Source of the DNA: Hyphomicrobiales bacterium | GTDB lineage: Bacteria; Pseudomonadota; Alphaproteobacteria; Rhizobiales; Methyloligellaceae | Direction of reading: 5' to 3' | DNA: 64,000 nt | Assembly: GCA_021775525.1 (NCBI GenBank) | Contig: JAJFHQ010000005.1 | Location: 29,686-93,685, forward strand | Shown: one piece after another, positions 37,135 through 46,083 of the stretch | Layout of the letters: each line of letters starts with the position of its first letter | Position numbering within the stretch: position 1 is the first letter of the stretch | Program-made: the position numbers and the translations under genes | Notes under the pieces: model-generated | The model's input: only the letters and a program-made list of their open reading frames with translations | What the model was told of the DNA's origin: nothing | Databases searched by the model: none

Positions 37135-38952
37135 TCAGCTTGCCTTGGCGCGTTCGGCGCGCTTTCTCTCGTGGGGATCAAGATGGCGCTTTCGCAGGCG
37201 AATCGACTCCGGTGTGACCTCAACGAGTTCATCATCGCCAATGAAGGCCAGTGCCTTCTCCAGTGTCAGGATCATTGGCGGGGTCAACGCCACCGCGTCA
37301 TCCTTGCCTGAGGCGCGCATGTTTGTGAGCTTCTTGCCCTTCAGCACATTCACCTCCAGGTCATTGCCGCGCGTATGCCCGCCCACGATCATGCCTTCAT
37401 AGACGCGCGTCCCGGGATTGATCATCAACGGTCCCCGGTCTTCCAGGTTCCACAGGGCGAAAGCCACCGCATTGCCTTGCGCATTGGAAATGAGAACGCC
37501 GGTGCGCCGTCCCTGGATGGCTCCTCTGAAAGGGGCATAGGAATGGAATACCCGGTTCATTATCGCCGTGCCGCGCGTGTCAGTGAGAAGCTCGCTCTGG
37601 TAGCCGATCAGGCCGCGCGTCGGGGAGCGGAAAATGAGACGCTGGCGTCCGCCGCCCGAAGGTTTCATCTCCATCAATTCAGCCTTGCGCTCGGTCAATT
37701 TCTGCACAACGGCGCCAGCGAACTCCTCATCCACATCAATGATGACTTCTTCAACCGGCTCCAGCTGCTGACCCGTTTCAGGGTCGCTCTGCAACACGAC
37801 CTGGGGACGCGATACCGTGAGTTCAAATCCTTCCCGGCGCATGGTTTCAATCAGGATCGCGAGCTGCAATTCTCCACGCCCGGCAACCTCGAACGAGTCT
37901 TTGTCGCCGGTATCGGTAATGGTCAGCGCCACATTGCCCTCTGCTTCGCGCAACAACCGCTCGCGAATGACCCGGCTTTGCACCTTGGAGCCTTCCTGCC
38001 CCGCCAGCGGCCCGTCATTGATCCGGAATGTCATGGCCAGCGTGGGCGGGTCAACCGGCTCAGACGCCAGCGCCTCGCTCACCGACAAATCGCACAAGGT
38101 GTCCGATACGGTCGCCTTGGAAAGCCCGGCAATGGCGACAATATCACCCGCACTCGCCTGTTCGACGCCGGTGCGCTCCAGCCCGTTGAACGAGAGCAGC
38201 TTGGTGATGCGACCGCGCTCGACTTCCGTTCCATCCCGGCTCAAAGCCTTGATGGATTCGTTTGGTGTAACCGATCCACTGGTTATGCGACCTGTCAGAA
38301 TGCGCCCTAAAAATGGATCTGCCTCCAGCGTCGTCGCCAGCATGGAGAACGGGCCGCCCTGCGTTTGCGGCCCGGGTACATGTGAGACCACCATGTCGAA
38401 CAGCGGCTCCATGCCATCCTTCGGACCATCGGACGCGGTGGCCATCCAGCCTTCCTTGGCCGAGCCATAAAGGATTGGAAAATCCAGCTGCTCATCCGTC
38501 GCATCAAGGGACGCGAAAAGATCGAACACCTCGTTGATGACTTCTCCGTGGCGCTCATCAGACTTGTCGATCTTGTTGATGGCGACGATCGGTTTCAGGC
38601 CAATCTTGAGTGCTTTTGAGACAACGAACTTGGTTTGCGGCATTGGCCCTTCAGACGCGTCGACCAGAACAATGGCACCATCAACCATATTCAGGATGCG
38701 CTCTACCTCGCCGCCGAAATCCGCATGGCCCGGTGTATCGATAATGTTAATGCGGGTGTCTTTCCACGTCAGGGAGGTGCATTTGGCGAGGATGGTAATG
38801 CCCCGTTCGCGCTCCAGATCGCCCGAATCCATGGCCCGTTCGGCGACCTTCTGATTATCCCGGAAAGCCCCGGACTGCCTCAATAAAATGTCGATGAGAG
38901 TGGTTTTGCCGTGGTCGACATGGGCGATGATGGCGATGTTTCGCAGGGACAT
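37135..38952 (-). CDS. typA: ribosome-associated GTPase BipA/TypA
   Basis: 605-aa translational GTPase of the EF-G family, binding the ribosome and aiding assembly and growth under stress. G1 is [18 protein letters not shown]3 [18 protein letters not shown] and G4 [12 protein letters not shown]. Elongation-factor domains follow, and the BipA-specific C-terminus contains [20 protein letters not shown]. Full length. Divergent small gene 39128 lies 175 bp away. Confidence 0.97.
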   Translation of the reverse strand: MSLRNIAIIAHVDHGKTTLIDILLRQSGAFRDNQKVAERAMDSGDLERERGITILAKCTSLTWKDTRINIIDTPGHADFGGEVERILNMVDGAIVLVDASEGPMPQTKFVVSKALKIGLKPIVAINKIDKSDERHGEVINEVFDLFASLDATDEQLDFPILYGSAKEGWMATASDGPKDGMEPLFDMVVSHVPGPQTQGGPFSMLATTLEADPFLGRILTGRITSGSVTPNESIKALSRDGTEVERGRITKLLSFNGLERTGVEQASAGDIVAIAGLSKATVSDTLCDLSVSEALASEPVDPPTLAMTFRINDGPLAGQEGSKVQSRVIRERLLREAEGNVALTITDTGDKDSFEVAGRGELQLAILIETMRREGFELTVSRPQVVLQSDPETGQQLEPVEEVIIDVDEEFAGAVVQKLTERKAELMEMKPSGGGRQRLIFRSPTRGLIGYQSELLTDTRGTAIMNRVFHSYAPFRGAIQGRRTGVLISNAQGNAVAFALWNLEDRGPLMINPGTRVYEGMIVGGHTRGNDLEVNVLKGKKLTNMRASGKDDAVALTPPMILTLEKALAFIGDDELVEVTPESIRLRKRHLDPHERKRAERAKAS

Positions 38953-39127
38953 TGGTTTTTCTCTTGGATTTGGCGGGGCGCATAAGGGTCAGCGCCGCCC
39001 GGCGCGTCCTTATAGGGGCAAGTCAGTCCCCCATGCAAATGCTCATATCCCTCAACTTGCACGCTTTATGCAGTGCAAGGCCCATGAGGCCAATGAAGGT
39101 TCCAATTTGGGACAGAAGGGACGAGCA

Positions 39128-39385
39128 ATGATGACAGAAGGTCAGACAGCTACAGCCGAGCTGAAAGCCCGCCGCGCCGTGCGTATTCATGTCGCTGGCG
39201 GAACCGTCATGGAGGGCAATCTCGTGGTGCCGAAAACACGCGGTATTGGCGAACTTCTCAATGGCAAGCATCCGTTTCTTGAATTTGAAACATCGCGGGG
39301 CGAGAAAATTTTCATCGGCAAACCGTCCATCCAGACGGTGCAGATGCTGGATTTGCCCAAGCCACATGCCGGAGGGGTTGCTTAA
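39128..39385 (+). CDS. small conserved-looking hypothetical protein
   Basis: 85 aa from ATG 39128 (ATG 39131 directly follows). The track start at 38888 runs antisense into typA and is rejected. No membrane segment or signal. It reads as a single beta-rich domain: [20 protein letters not shown], then [21 protein letters not shown] do not assign a family. Its TAA stop shares the palindrome TTAA with the convergent argG stop. Confidence 0.65.
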   Translation: MMTEGQTATAELKARRAVRIHVAGGTVMEGNLVVPKTRGIGELLNGKHPFLEFETSRGEKIFIGKPSIQTVQMLDLPKPHAGGVA

Positions 39386-40605
39386 CTCTTCCGCTTCCGC
39401 GCTGCCAGTGAGCGCAGCCTGAGCGCGTTGAGCTTGATGAAGCCTTCCGCGTCCTGCTGGTCATAAGCGCCCTCGTCATCCTCGAAGGTGACGAGCTCTT
39501 CTGAATAGAGCGAGTTGGGGCTGGTGCGGCCCATGACGATGACATTGCCCTTATAGAGCTTCAGTTTCACTTCGCCCGTGACACTCTCCTGGCTCTTGTC
39601 CACCAGCGCCTGAAGCATTTCGCGTTCCGGCGCAAACCAGAAACCGTAATACACCAGTTCCGCGTAGCGCGGCATCAGCTGATCTTTCAGATGCGCCGCC
39701 TCCCTGTCCAGAGTCAGCGATTCAATCGCCCGGTGCGCGGCGAGCAGGATGGTGCCGCCCGGCGTCTCGTATATGCCGCGTGACTTCATGCCGACAAACC
39801 GGTTCTCCACCAGATCAACCCGGCCGATGCCATTGTCGCGTCCGAGATCATTTAGCGCGCCCAGCAGGGAAGCTGGCGATAGTGCCTTGCCATTGATGGA
39901 AACCGCATCGCCTTTTTCGAAACCGATTGAGATTTCGGTCGCCTTGTCAGGGGCTTCTTCCGGCGAGAGCGTGCGCATGAACACATAATCGGGTGCGGCG
40001 ACATTCGGGTCTTCCAGCACCTTGCCCTCGGATGATGAGTGCAGAATATTGGCGTCCACCGAGAAGGGCGCTTCGCCGCGCTTGTCTTTCGGTACCGGGA
40101 TCTGGTGTTTCTCAGCGAACTCGATTAAGTCCTCGCGCGAGACAAAGTCCCATTCGCGCCACGGCGCTATGACCTTGATGTCGGGGTCGAGCGCATAGGC
40201 TGCGAGTTCAAAGCGCACCTGGTCGTTGCCTTTGCCAGTCGCCCCGTGGGAGATGGCATCCGCGCCGGTCTCGCGTGCAATCTCGACGAGGCGCTTTGAT
40301 ATAAGCGGGCGTGCGATGGAGGTGCCCAGCAGGTAAACGCCTTCATAGAGCGCATTGGCCCGGAACATGGGGAACACGAAGTCCGCCACGAATTCCTCGC
40401 GCAGATCCTCGATATAGATTTCCTTGATGCCAAGCAGTTCAGCCTTTGCCCTCGCCGGTTCAAGCTCTTCGCCCTGGCCCAGATCCGCGGTGAAAGTGAC
40501 CACTTCGCAGTCATAGGTTTCGGTCAGCCATTTGAGAATGATCGAAGTGTCGAGCCCACCCGAATAGGCGAGCACGACCTTGTTGATTTTTTTGAGTTCT
40601 GACAT
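39382..40605 (-). CDS. argG: argininosuccinate synthase
   Basis: ATP-dependent condensation of citrulline and aspartate in arginine synthesis. It is 407 aa, full length. The PP-loop is [20 protein letters not shown] at residue 8, with [20 protein letters not shown] and [20 protein letters not shown] later. GGAAG precedes the ATG. A good promoter, TTGCCA-N16-TATAGT, lies about 35-65 bp upstream. Confidence 0.97.
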   Translation of the reverse strand: MSELKKINKVVLAYSGGLDTSIILKWLTETYDCEVVTFTADLGQGEELEPARAKAELLGIKEIYIEDLREEFVADFVFPMFRANALYEGVYLLGTSIARPLISKRLVEIARETGADAISHGATGKGNDQVRFELAAYALDPDIKVIAPWREWDFVSREDLIEFAEKHQIPVPKDKRGEAPFSVDANILHSSSEGKVLEDPNVAAPDYVFMRTLSPEEAPDKATEISIGFEKGDAVSINGKALSPASLLGALNDLGRDNGIGRVDLVENRFVGMKSRGIYETPGGTILLAAHRAIESLTLDREAAHLKDQLMPRYAELVYYGFWFAPEREMLQALVDKSQESVTGEVKLKLYKGNVIVMGRTSPNSLYSEELVTFEDDEGAYDQQDAEGFIKLNALRLRSLAARKRKS

Positions 40606-40640
40606 CGGTCTTCCAATACCGCCACACCAATTTGCGGCGC

Positions 40641-40668
40641 ACTATAGCGCCACGGGAGATGGTGGCAA
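40641..40668 (-). promoter_or_regulatory. predicted argG promoter
   Basis: On the minus strand TTGCCA (-35) and TATAGT (-10) are separated by 16 bp, ending about 35 bp upstream of the argG ATG. The same TATAGTGCGC element occurs upstream of the adenosine kinase gene near 22741-22750. Confidence 0.6.
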
Positions 40669-40696
40669 TGATATGTATTTTTTCGGAAACCTGTGT

Positions 40697-42382
40697 TCAG
40701 GCCAAATCACCCAGGGCGTCCTTGAGGGACCCCAGGTGTTTTTCATATCGCCGCCACCGCCCCGTTGCAGTTTGGTAGATTGGCTTACGGGCTTGAACCA
40801 TGCTGGCGGTCAGCACCGCACGCTCCTGTTCGTGAAAGCTCAGACAGGCATCGTCCCAGTCCAGCTTGAGATATTCGATGATGCGCCTGCTTTCAGAGTC
40901 CTGGTTCGTGATCAGTTTCTCATACTCGACATCGAGGATCGGCATTGGAAGGACATCCTGCCAATGGGCCATCAGCCGGTCATATTCGCGGTAATAGAAC
41001 CCGAGGTCTTCCAGATCAGACGTAAATGACAGCTGCTTGGCAGAATCGAAGCGCTGGAAGTAGCATGACAAGCATGTGTCCATCGGATCGCGACGGCAGT
41101 GAATGATAGAGGCATTTGGAAACAACAGCGCGATGAGTCCCAAATTCAGAAAATTGAATACCATCTTGTCTGTGAAGCGCTGGGTTTCAGCCGGGCAGAG
41201 TCTGTCAATGCGGGACAGATATTCTTCGGCCAGCGAAGCCAATGTTGCCGTATCAATTCTTCCGACGTCCGCCGGATAAGACAAGTCGCCTCCTTGCGCA
41301 TTCGATAGAGCTTCGGCAATTGCATTCAGGGCATAACTTTCACCAACCCCGAAAACTTCCTTGTGACTGGATATGATCTGTTCGGTCAGGCTCGTGCCGG
41401 AGCGCGGCATCCCGACGATAAATATCGGCCTTGAACTCGTGCTTCCGTTGGCATGGCTGTTTCTGAAGAGCTCGGGAGAAAAGGCCGTGATCGTCTCATC
41501 AATTGTTTTGCTATGCGCTTCCCTCTCGAATTCAAACGCCCCTTTACCCAGATCGTTCGCGGCCCGGTAGTGCGAGAAGGCTTCATCATGCTGTTTTTTG
41601 CGGTGGTACACTTTAGCGATTGAGAATTGCAGGGCAGACTTTTTTAGCGGGTCGCCCAGTCCATCTTCCTGGAACGCATCCAGCTTTTCCAGGAGGTCAT
41701 CCAGTTGAGCCGCCTCCGTAATATCAACGAGTTCGAGAAGCGCATTTATCATTCCAGGATTGAGCATATGGGCATATGTCAGGGCCTTACGCGCGTCCTC
41801 ATTGTGCCCTGTGGATTTATGAAGGAGGCCTTTAATATAATAAGCCTGATCCCATTCCGGCTTCAGGACCATCGCTTTCTTGCAAGCCCGCAAACCCCCT
41901 TTGCAATCACCTTGACCATAGCGCGCCAAAGCCAGCAGTTTTAATGTCTCTGCGTTGTCAGGTTGTATGGAAAGACAGCGTTCGAGCGCGACTTCGCTTG
42001 CGTCAAAGCGGTTGCCATTGTGAAGCACGCGTCCCAGACCATGCCAACCCTCGGCATTGTCAGGCGCCAGTTCAACGGCCTTTTTGTAGCTCTGACTGGC
42101 CGCTGTCAGCGAGTTCAGCTGCTCGAGCGATAGCCCGAGAAGCAACCAGAATTCTGCCAACGCTGAATGCTCGGTTTTGACGGTCTGCAGATGGCGAATG
42201 GCTTCCTCGAAGTTCTGTTGCTGGACCAGTTCCCTTGCGTGATCCAGGGCACCATTCGAATTTTTCGCTTGATTGGACGGAACAGCGACGGGCGCCCTGG
42301 CTTGCGCCTTGCGAGAACGCTTTTGCTCCAGGCGGCGGGCTTTTCTATTTCCTTCCGGGGCAGTGGCAGGCCGGTGAGACAT
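40697..42382 (-). CDS. TPR-repeat sulfotransferase
   Basis: 561 aa from ATG 42382; the track start at 42514 adds a non-conserved leader. Residues about 45-270 are tetratricopeptide repeats (EGWHGLGRVLHNGNRFDASE and similar). The C-terminal sulfotransferase domain has the PAPS 5'-phosphosulfate loop PIFIVGMPRSGTSLTEQIIS and the 3'-phosphate motif region ASIIHCRRDPMDTCLSCYFQ. The acceptor is unknown; such proteins often modify surface glycans or peptides. The N-terminus is lysine/arginine-rich with no signal, so it is cytosolic. Confidence 0.9.
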   Translation of the reverse strand: MSHRPATAPEGNRKARRLEQKRSRKAQARAPVAVPSNQAKNSNGALDHARELVQQQNFEEAIRHLQTVKTEHSALAEFWLLLGLSLEQLNSLTAASQSYKKAVELAPDNAEGWHGLGRVLHNGNRFDASEVALERCLSIQPDNAETLKLLALARYGQGDCKGGLRACKKAMVLKPEWDQAYYIKGLLHKSTGHNEDARKALTYAHMLNPGMINALLELVDITEAAQLDDLLEKLDAFQEDGLGDPLKKSALQFSIAKVYHRKKQHDEAFSHYRAANDLGKGAFEFEREAHSKTIDETITAFSPELFRNSHANGSTSSRPIFIVGMPRSGTSLTEQIISSHKEVFGVGESYALNAIAEALSNAQGGDLSYPADVGRIDTATLASLAEEYLSRIDRLCPAETQRFTDKMVFNFLNLGLIALLFPNASIIHCRRDPMDTCLSCYFQRFDSAKQLSFTSDLEDLGFYYREYDRLMAHWQDVLPMPILDVEYEKLITNQDSESRRIIEYLKLDWDDACLSFHEQERAVLTASMVQARKPIYQTATGRWRRYEKHLGSLKDALGDLA

Positions 42383-42560
42383 CGAGGCGCCTAAATGGTT
42401 TTTGTCTGAACGCCTAGGTGAGTTCGATTCGCTTAATCTTTCATTAACCGATTCGAGCCGGCTACACGGTGTGTGCTCACCCCCGCTTGTCTCCGTCCTG
42501 GAAGAGGGCCACACTTCCGGCTTCGTTTTCTCCGAACTGCACTAGCGCCGGGAAGCCCCA

Positions 42561-43166
42561 ATGCCCAAGCTCGATTTCTGGTACGAATTCGCTTCCACCT
42601 ACACCTATCTTTCCGTCATGCGCATCGAGGACCTGGCTCGAGATGCCGGGATTGAGGTGCGCTGGCGCCCGTTTCTGCTCGGCCCCTTCTTCAAGGCCCA
42701 GGGCTGGACCACATCCCCCTTCAAGGAGCAGGTTGAAAAGGGCCGCTACATGATCCGTGACATGGAGCGTATTTGCGCGGCGCGCGGGCTTTCTTTCACC
42801 ATGCCGGACCCCTTCCCGCAACTGAGCCTTTACGCTGCTCGACTTGCTCTTATCGGTGCGGACGAAGGCTGGGCCGGACGGTTTTCGCGGCTGGTATTTA
42901 CCGAGCAGTTCGCGGGTAATATCCAGCTTGAGGACAAGACTGCACTCGGCACTTGCCTGTCAGCCATCGGACTGGAGGCGGATGAGTTGCTGACCCGGAT
43001 TGAAACGCCCGAGATCAAGCAGCGCCTGCGCAGGCAGACCGATGACGCCCTGGCACTCGGGCTGTTCGGCTCACCGACATTCGTCACGGAAGACGGGGAG
43101 CTTTTCTGGGGCGATGACCGGCTGGAACAGTCAATTTCGTGGAGCCTGGAAAAAGCATCATCCTGA
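42561..43166 (+). CDS. 2-hydroxychromene-2-carboxylate isomerase family (DsbA-like)
   Basis: 201-aa thioredoxin-fold protein of the kappa-GST/HCCA isomerase family. The start KLDFWYEFASTYTYLSVMRI is typical, and the catalytic serine/threonine replaces the CxxC of DsbA. VRWRPFLLGPFFKAQGW and GLFGSPTFVTEDGELFWGDD, with the cis-proline, are family hallmarks. It probably is a glutathione-dependent isomerase; in this context no naphthalene pathway is present, so the substrate is unknown. Confidence 0.9.
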   Translation: MPKLDFWYEFASTYTYLSVMRIEDLARDAGIEVRWRPFLLGPFFKAQGWTTSPFKEQVEKGRYMIRDMERICAARGLSFTMPDPFPQLSLYAARLALIGADEGWAGRFSRLVFTEQFAGNIQLEDKTALGTCLSAIGLEADELLTRIETPEIKQRLRRQTDDALALGLFGSPTFVTEDGELFWGDDRLEQSISWSLEKASS

Positions 43167-43243
43167 TTTGAACCTTTTCGAACCTCATTGCGACTAACAC
43201 TTAAAGGGGCGCTCGCCCCCGTACAGTCAGCGAGGTCAGTCAG

Positions 43244-43471
43244 ATGGTTGTGAAGGTTCAAAAGTCGAAATTACCCCGCAAGGTCACGGACGCATATTGC
43301 AAGGCCTGTTATGCCCTGTTCGGCAAAACACTCTCCGTCATGGCGGGTGAAGCCCTGATGGAAGAGCGCTGGTACGGGATCGCGTCGGTGACCTTCATAG
43401 ACTGGCTGCTCGGCGAGCCTTACCACTGTGCGATGCAGCTTGTGTATTTCAGGCGGCGCAATCGGCTCTGA
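43244..43471 (+). CDS. small hypothetical protein
   Basis: 75 aa. Basic N-terminus (MVVKVQKSKLPRKVTDAYCK) and an aromatic-rich second half (EERWYGIASVTFIDWLLGEP, HCAMQLVYFRRRNRL). Three cysteines. No signal peptide. The start has only a weak ribosome site. It follows the isomerase gene by about 77 bp. No family recognised; it may not be translated. Confidence 0.45.
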   Translation: MVVKVQKSKLPRKVTDAYCKACYALFGKTLSVMAGEALMEERWYGIASVTFIDWLLGEPYHCAMQLVYFRRRNRL

Positions 43472-43491
43472 TTTTTTTCACACTGTGTTGA

Positions 43492-43923
43492 TCAGGCCCG
43501 CGCACCGGCCAGCGCCCAGTAGGCGAAACCGCCGATGAAGCCACTCGCGGCAAACAGGCTCATATAGCTGGAGAACGGCATGGACGCGTTTTCCGCCGAG
43601 CGGGCGAGGATGGGAATGACGGCCAGCGCCGCGCCGCCCGCCAGCATGTAATAGATCGAAGAGCGTATACGCATCACCTCGCCGATAATAACGGCAAGCA
43701 CACCCGGAAGCGCGGTGAGTGCAGGCGCGACTGCGGCTGTGAAAAAGATGGCGGCGAAAATTTCCGCGCTTGCCCAGATGAAGTCATCCCCTTCAGCCCC
43801 GGCGCGGATTTCATCGCCCAGCCAGAATATTCCCATGCCGAACAGGACAACGAGCGTAACCGATGCGGCGATGCCAAAGGCAATCACCACCCACAACCAG
43901 CGGAAGATGGTTCTGAAGATCAC
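43492..43923 (-). CDS. small four-helix membrane protein downstream of rlmN
   Basis: 143 aa from GTG 43923, which overlaps the rlmN stop as GTGA; the track start runs inside rlmN. Four hydrophobic segments ([77 protein letters not shown]). Function unknown. Translational coupling to rlmN makes it a genuine gene. Confidence 0.75.
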   Translation of the reverse strand: MIFRTIFRWLWVVIAFGIAASVTLVVLFGMGIFWLGDEIRAGAEGDDFIWASAEIFAAIFFTAAVAPALTALPGVLAVIIGEVMRIRSSIYYMLAGGAALAVIPILARSAENASMPFSSYMSLFAASGFIGGFAYWALAGARA

Positions 43924-45083
43924 GTTGTGGCCGCCTCGGCGCGCCGCTCGGATGCGCTCTGCTTGACGCTCTCTGATTTGAGCTGCCCGCACGCTGCCAT
44001 GATATCCCGGCCCCGGGGGGAGCGCACCGGTGAGGCATAGCCCGCCCGGTTCACGACCTCCGCAAATGTCTCGATCTGCTCCCAGTCGGAACATTCATAT
44101 GGCGCGCCGGGCCAGGGATTGAAGGGAATGAGATTGATCTTGGCCGGAATGCCCTTCAAGAGCCGCACAAGCTCCTTGGCGTCTGCAACGGAATCATTCA
44201 CGTCCTTCAACATCACATATTCAAAGGTGATGCGCTTGGCGTTGGAAAGCGATGGATACTGGCGGCAGGCTTCCAGCAACTCGGCAATGGGCCATTTGCG
44301 ATTGATCGGGACCAGCTCATCGCGCAACTCATCCCGCACCGCGTGGAGCGAGATTGCCAGCATGGTGTTCGCTTCCTCGCCCCAGCGCGGGATTTCCGGT
44401 ACCACGCCCGAGGTGGACAAGGTAATCCGGCGCTTGGAGAAAGACAGCCCGTCGCTGGCCGATGCTATCGCCATGGCGTCGCGCACATTGTCGAAATTAT
44501 ACAGTGGCTCACCCATGCCCATGAGTACGATATTGGTGATCTTGCGCTCGGCCTCCGGCAGGCCGGTCGGGTTATCAGCTTCGGCGCCAACCCAGTCTCC
44601 GATCCGGTCACGCGCCAGCATGATCTGTCCGACGATCTCGCCGGGTCTCAAATTACGCACCAGTTTTTGCGTGCCGGTATGACAGAAAGTACAGGTGAGC
44701 GTGCAGCCCACCTGGCTGGAAATACATAAGGTTCCGCGCGTGGGCTCCGGTATATAGACGGTCTCGACGAGAGGGCCCTGCCCGCCAGGCTTGTCGGGCT
44801 CAAGGCGCAACAGCCATTTGCGCGTGCCGTCAGCGGAAACCTGTTCGGTGACGATCTCTGGGCGGGTGAGAGAATAGCTTTCAGCGAGCGTTGCGCGCAG
44901 CTCCTTGGAGATCACGGTTATCTGATCGAACTCTGTGGCCCCGCGGGCATAGAGCCAGTTCCACAGTTGAGCGCTGCGCATGCGCCGCGCCTTCTCTGGC
45001 ACGCCGAGCGCTGCGAAGGTTTCGGAAAGCTGAGCTGGGCTCAGTCCGATGAGTGTTGGTTTTTCTTGATCAGAAATGCTCAT
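43920..45083 (-). CDS. rlmN: dual-specificity 23S rRNA A2503 / tRNA A37 methyltransferase
   Basis: Radical-SAM enzyme that adds a C2 methyl to A2503 of 23S rRNA and A37 of some tRNAs. It is 387 aa. The cluster motif is [20 protein letters not shown] (C-x3-C-x2-C). The family's methyl-carrying cysteines are in the C-terminal part, with [16 protein letters not shown] fitting the second. [14 protein letters not shown] is also diagnostic. It is followed by the overlapping small membrane protein gene. Confidence 0.96.
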   Translation of the reverse strand: MSISDQEKPTLIGLSPAQLSETFAALGVPEKARRMRSAQLWNWLYARGATEFDQITVISKELRATLAESYSLTRPEIVTEQVSADGTRKWLLRLEPDKPGGQGPLVETVYIPEPTRGTLCISSQVGCTLTCTFCHTGTQKLVRNLRPGEIVGQIMLARDRIGDWVGAEADNPTGLPEAERKITNIVLMGMGEPLYNFDNVRDAMAIASASDGLSFSKRRITLSTSGVVPEIPRWGEEANTMLAISLHAVRDELRDELVPINRKWPIAELLEACRQYPSLSNAKRITFEYVMLKDVNDSVADAKELVRLLKGIPAKINLIPFNPWPGAPYECSDWEQIETFAEVVNRAGYASPVRSPRGRDIMAACGQLKSESVKQSASERRAEAATT

Positions 45084-45212
45084 TGCCAGCGCGGTTTAGC
45101 ACAGACCCGGTCGCTATGGGAAAGGCTTCAGGGCATCCTCGACGCCACGCACTCACAAATGTGCATCTGCTGGTCCCGCACAAAGGGTCTGGTTGGCGCC
45201 GATAGCGGACAT

Positions 45213-45791
45213 CTAGGGCTGATAATTCATACAAATATGCCGGCGTTCCGGCTCGGATAATACCTCTTGTGAATGAACGCAGAAAAATGAAGTTTCTGTC
45301 CTCTTATTATCAAAGCATTCCTTGAGAAATTTGCACTTTGAACAGGTGCCCAATTTTTTTTCCTGCCGATCGGCACTAAGGAACGCCAGTACATCGTCCA
45401 GGACAGTTGACAAGCTGGCCTGAACGCCATCTGGAAGTGTCTCGATTGCCTGAACCAGGCTCTCGAATGGATCCTTTTCGCAACACGAACGTCCTTCTTC
45501 AGTCAACTCTATGCGGACTGATCTCCCGTCTTTTTTGGAGGGTAATTGCTCAAGGAAGCCTTTAGCGACGAGACCCTTGATCGTCTGGGAGGCACTACCG
45601 CGTGTCGTGGCGTGGTAGTCGGCGAAAGCGGACATTGTGTGGGAGAATCTGCTCGACGTGCCGAAGAATCTCAGGGCCGTCCACTGAGCTTTGGTTAAAC
45701 TGCCGACACTTCCATCTGAGTATGTCAGCCGTGCCAGATGCGCAATAATTTCAGCTGCGTATTTGGCTTCGCTCTTATGCGATGCTTCCAT
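45213..45791 (-). CDS. MarR-type regulator with C-terminal cysteine cluster
   Basis: 192 aa from ATG 45791, with GGAG upstream; the track start adds 11 residues. Winged helix of MarR type at about residues 30-125 (LTKAQWTALRFFGTSSRFSH, ASQTIKGLVAKGFLEQLPSK, then the wing DGRSVRIELTEEGRSCCEKD). Beyond the fold is a C-terminal region with GTCSKCKFLKECF and FFCVHSQ...RHICMNYQP, five cysteines suited to a metal or Fe-S site. It could sense redox, metal or NO; inference. A perfect 14-bp palindrome is just upstream. Confidence 0.82.
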   Translation of the reverse strand: MEASHKSEAKYAAEIIAHLARLTYSDGSVGSLTKAQWTALRFFGTSSRFSHTMSAFADYHATTRGSASQTIKGLVAKGFLEQLPSKKDGRSVRIELTEEGRSCCEKDPFESLVQAIETLPDGVQASLSTVLDDVLAFLSADRQEKKLGTCSKCKFLKECFDNKRTETSFFCVHSQEVLSEPERRHICMNYQP

Positions 45792-45851
45792 GAAGAAAAG
45801 CTCCAGCAGACATGCGCCGGCCACTCTTTCGGCATATCCCAGAGAATGGCA

Positions 45852-45865
45852 GATACTTAAGTATC
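45852..45865. promoter_or_regulatory. perfect 14-bp palindrome, candidate MarR operator
   Basis: GATACTTAAGTATC is a perfect palindrome 61 bp upstream of the MarR-type start. A second CTTAAG lies 20 bp further on in a weaker, related sequence. MarR dimers bind such sites, so autoregulation or control of the divergent chemoreceptor gene is plausible. Confidence 0.55.
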
Positions 45866-46083
45866 CAAAGTATTCCTTAAGATGAGTTTAAACATGAAGT
45901 TGTTATTATAAATTCAATACAAAGTCTCGCGACGTTTAGCTCTGTTTCTAGTCTTAGTTGAATCCACTGAAACTGATTTTAGAATTTGGAATGGGCAACA
46001 ATTCGCATCTTATGCAGCCCTCGCACCATCGGTAGGTCAGCAGTAAAAAGTAAAGCGGCACCGATCATTCTGGAGATAATCCA

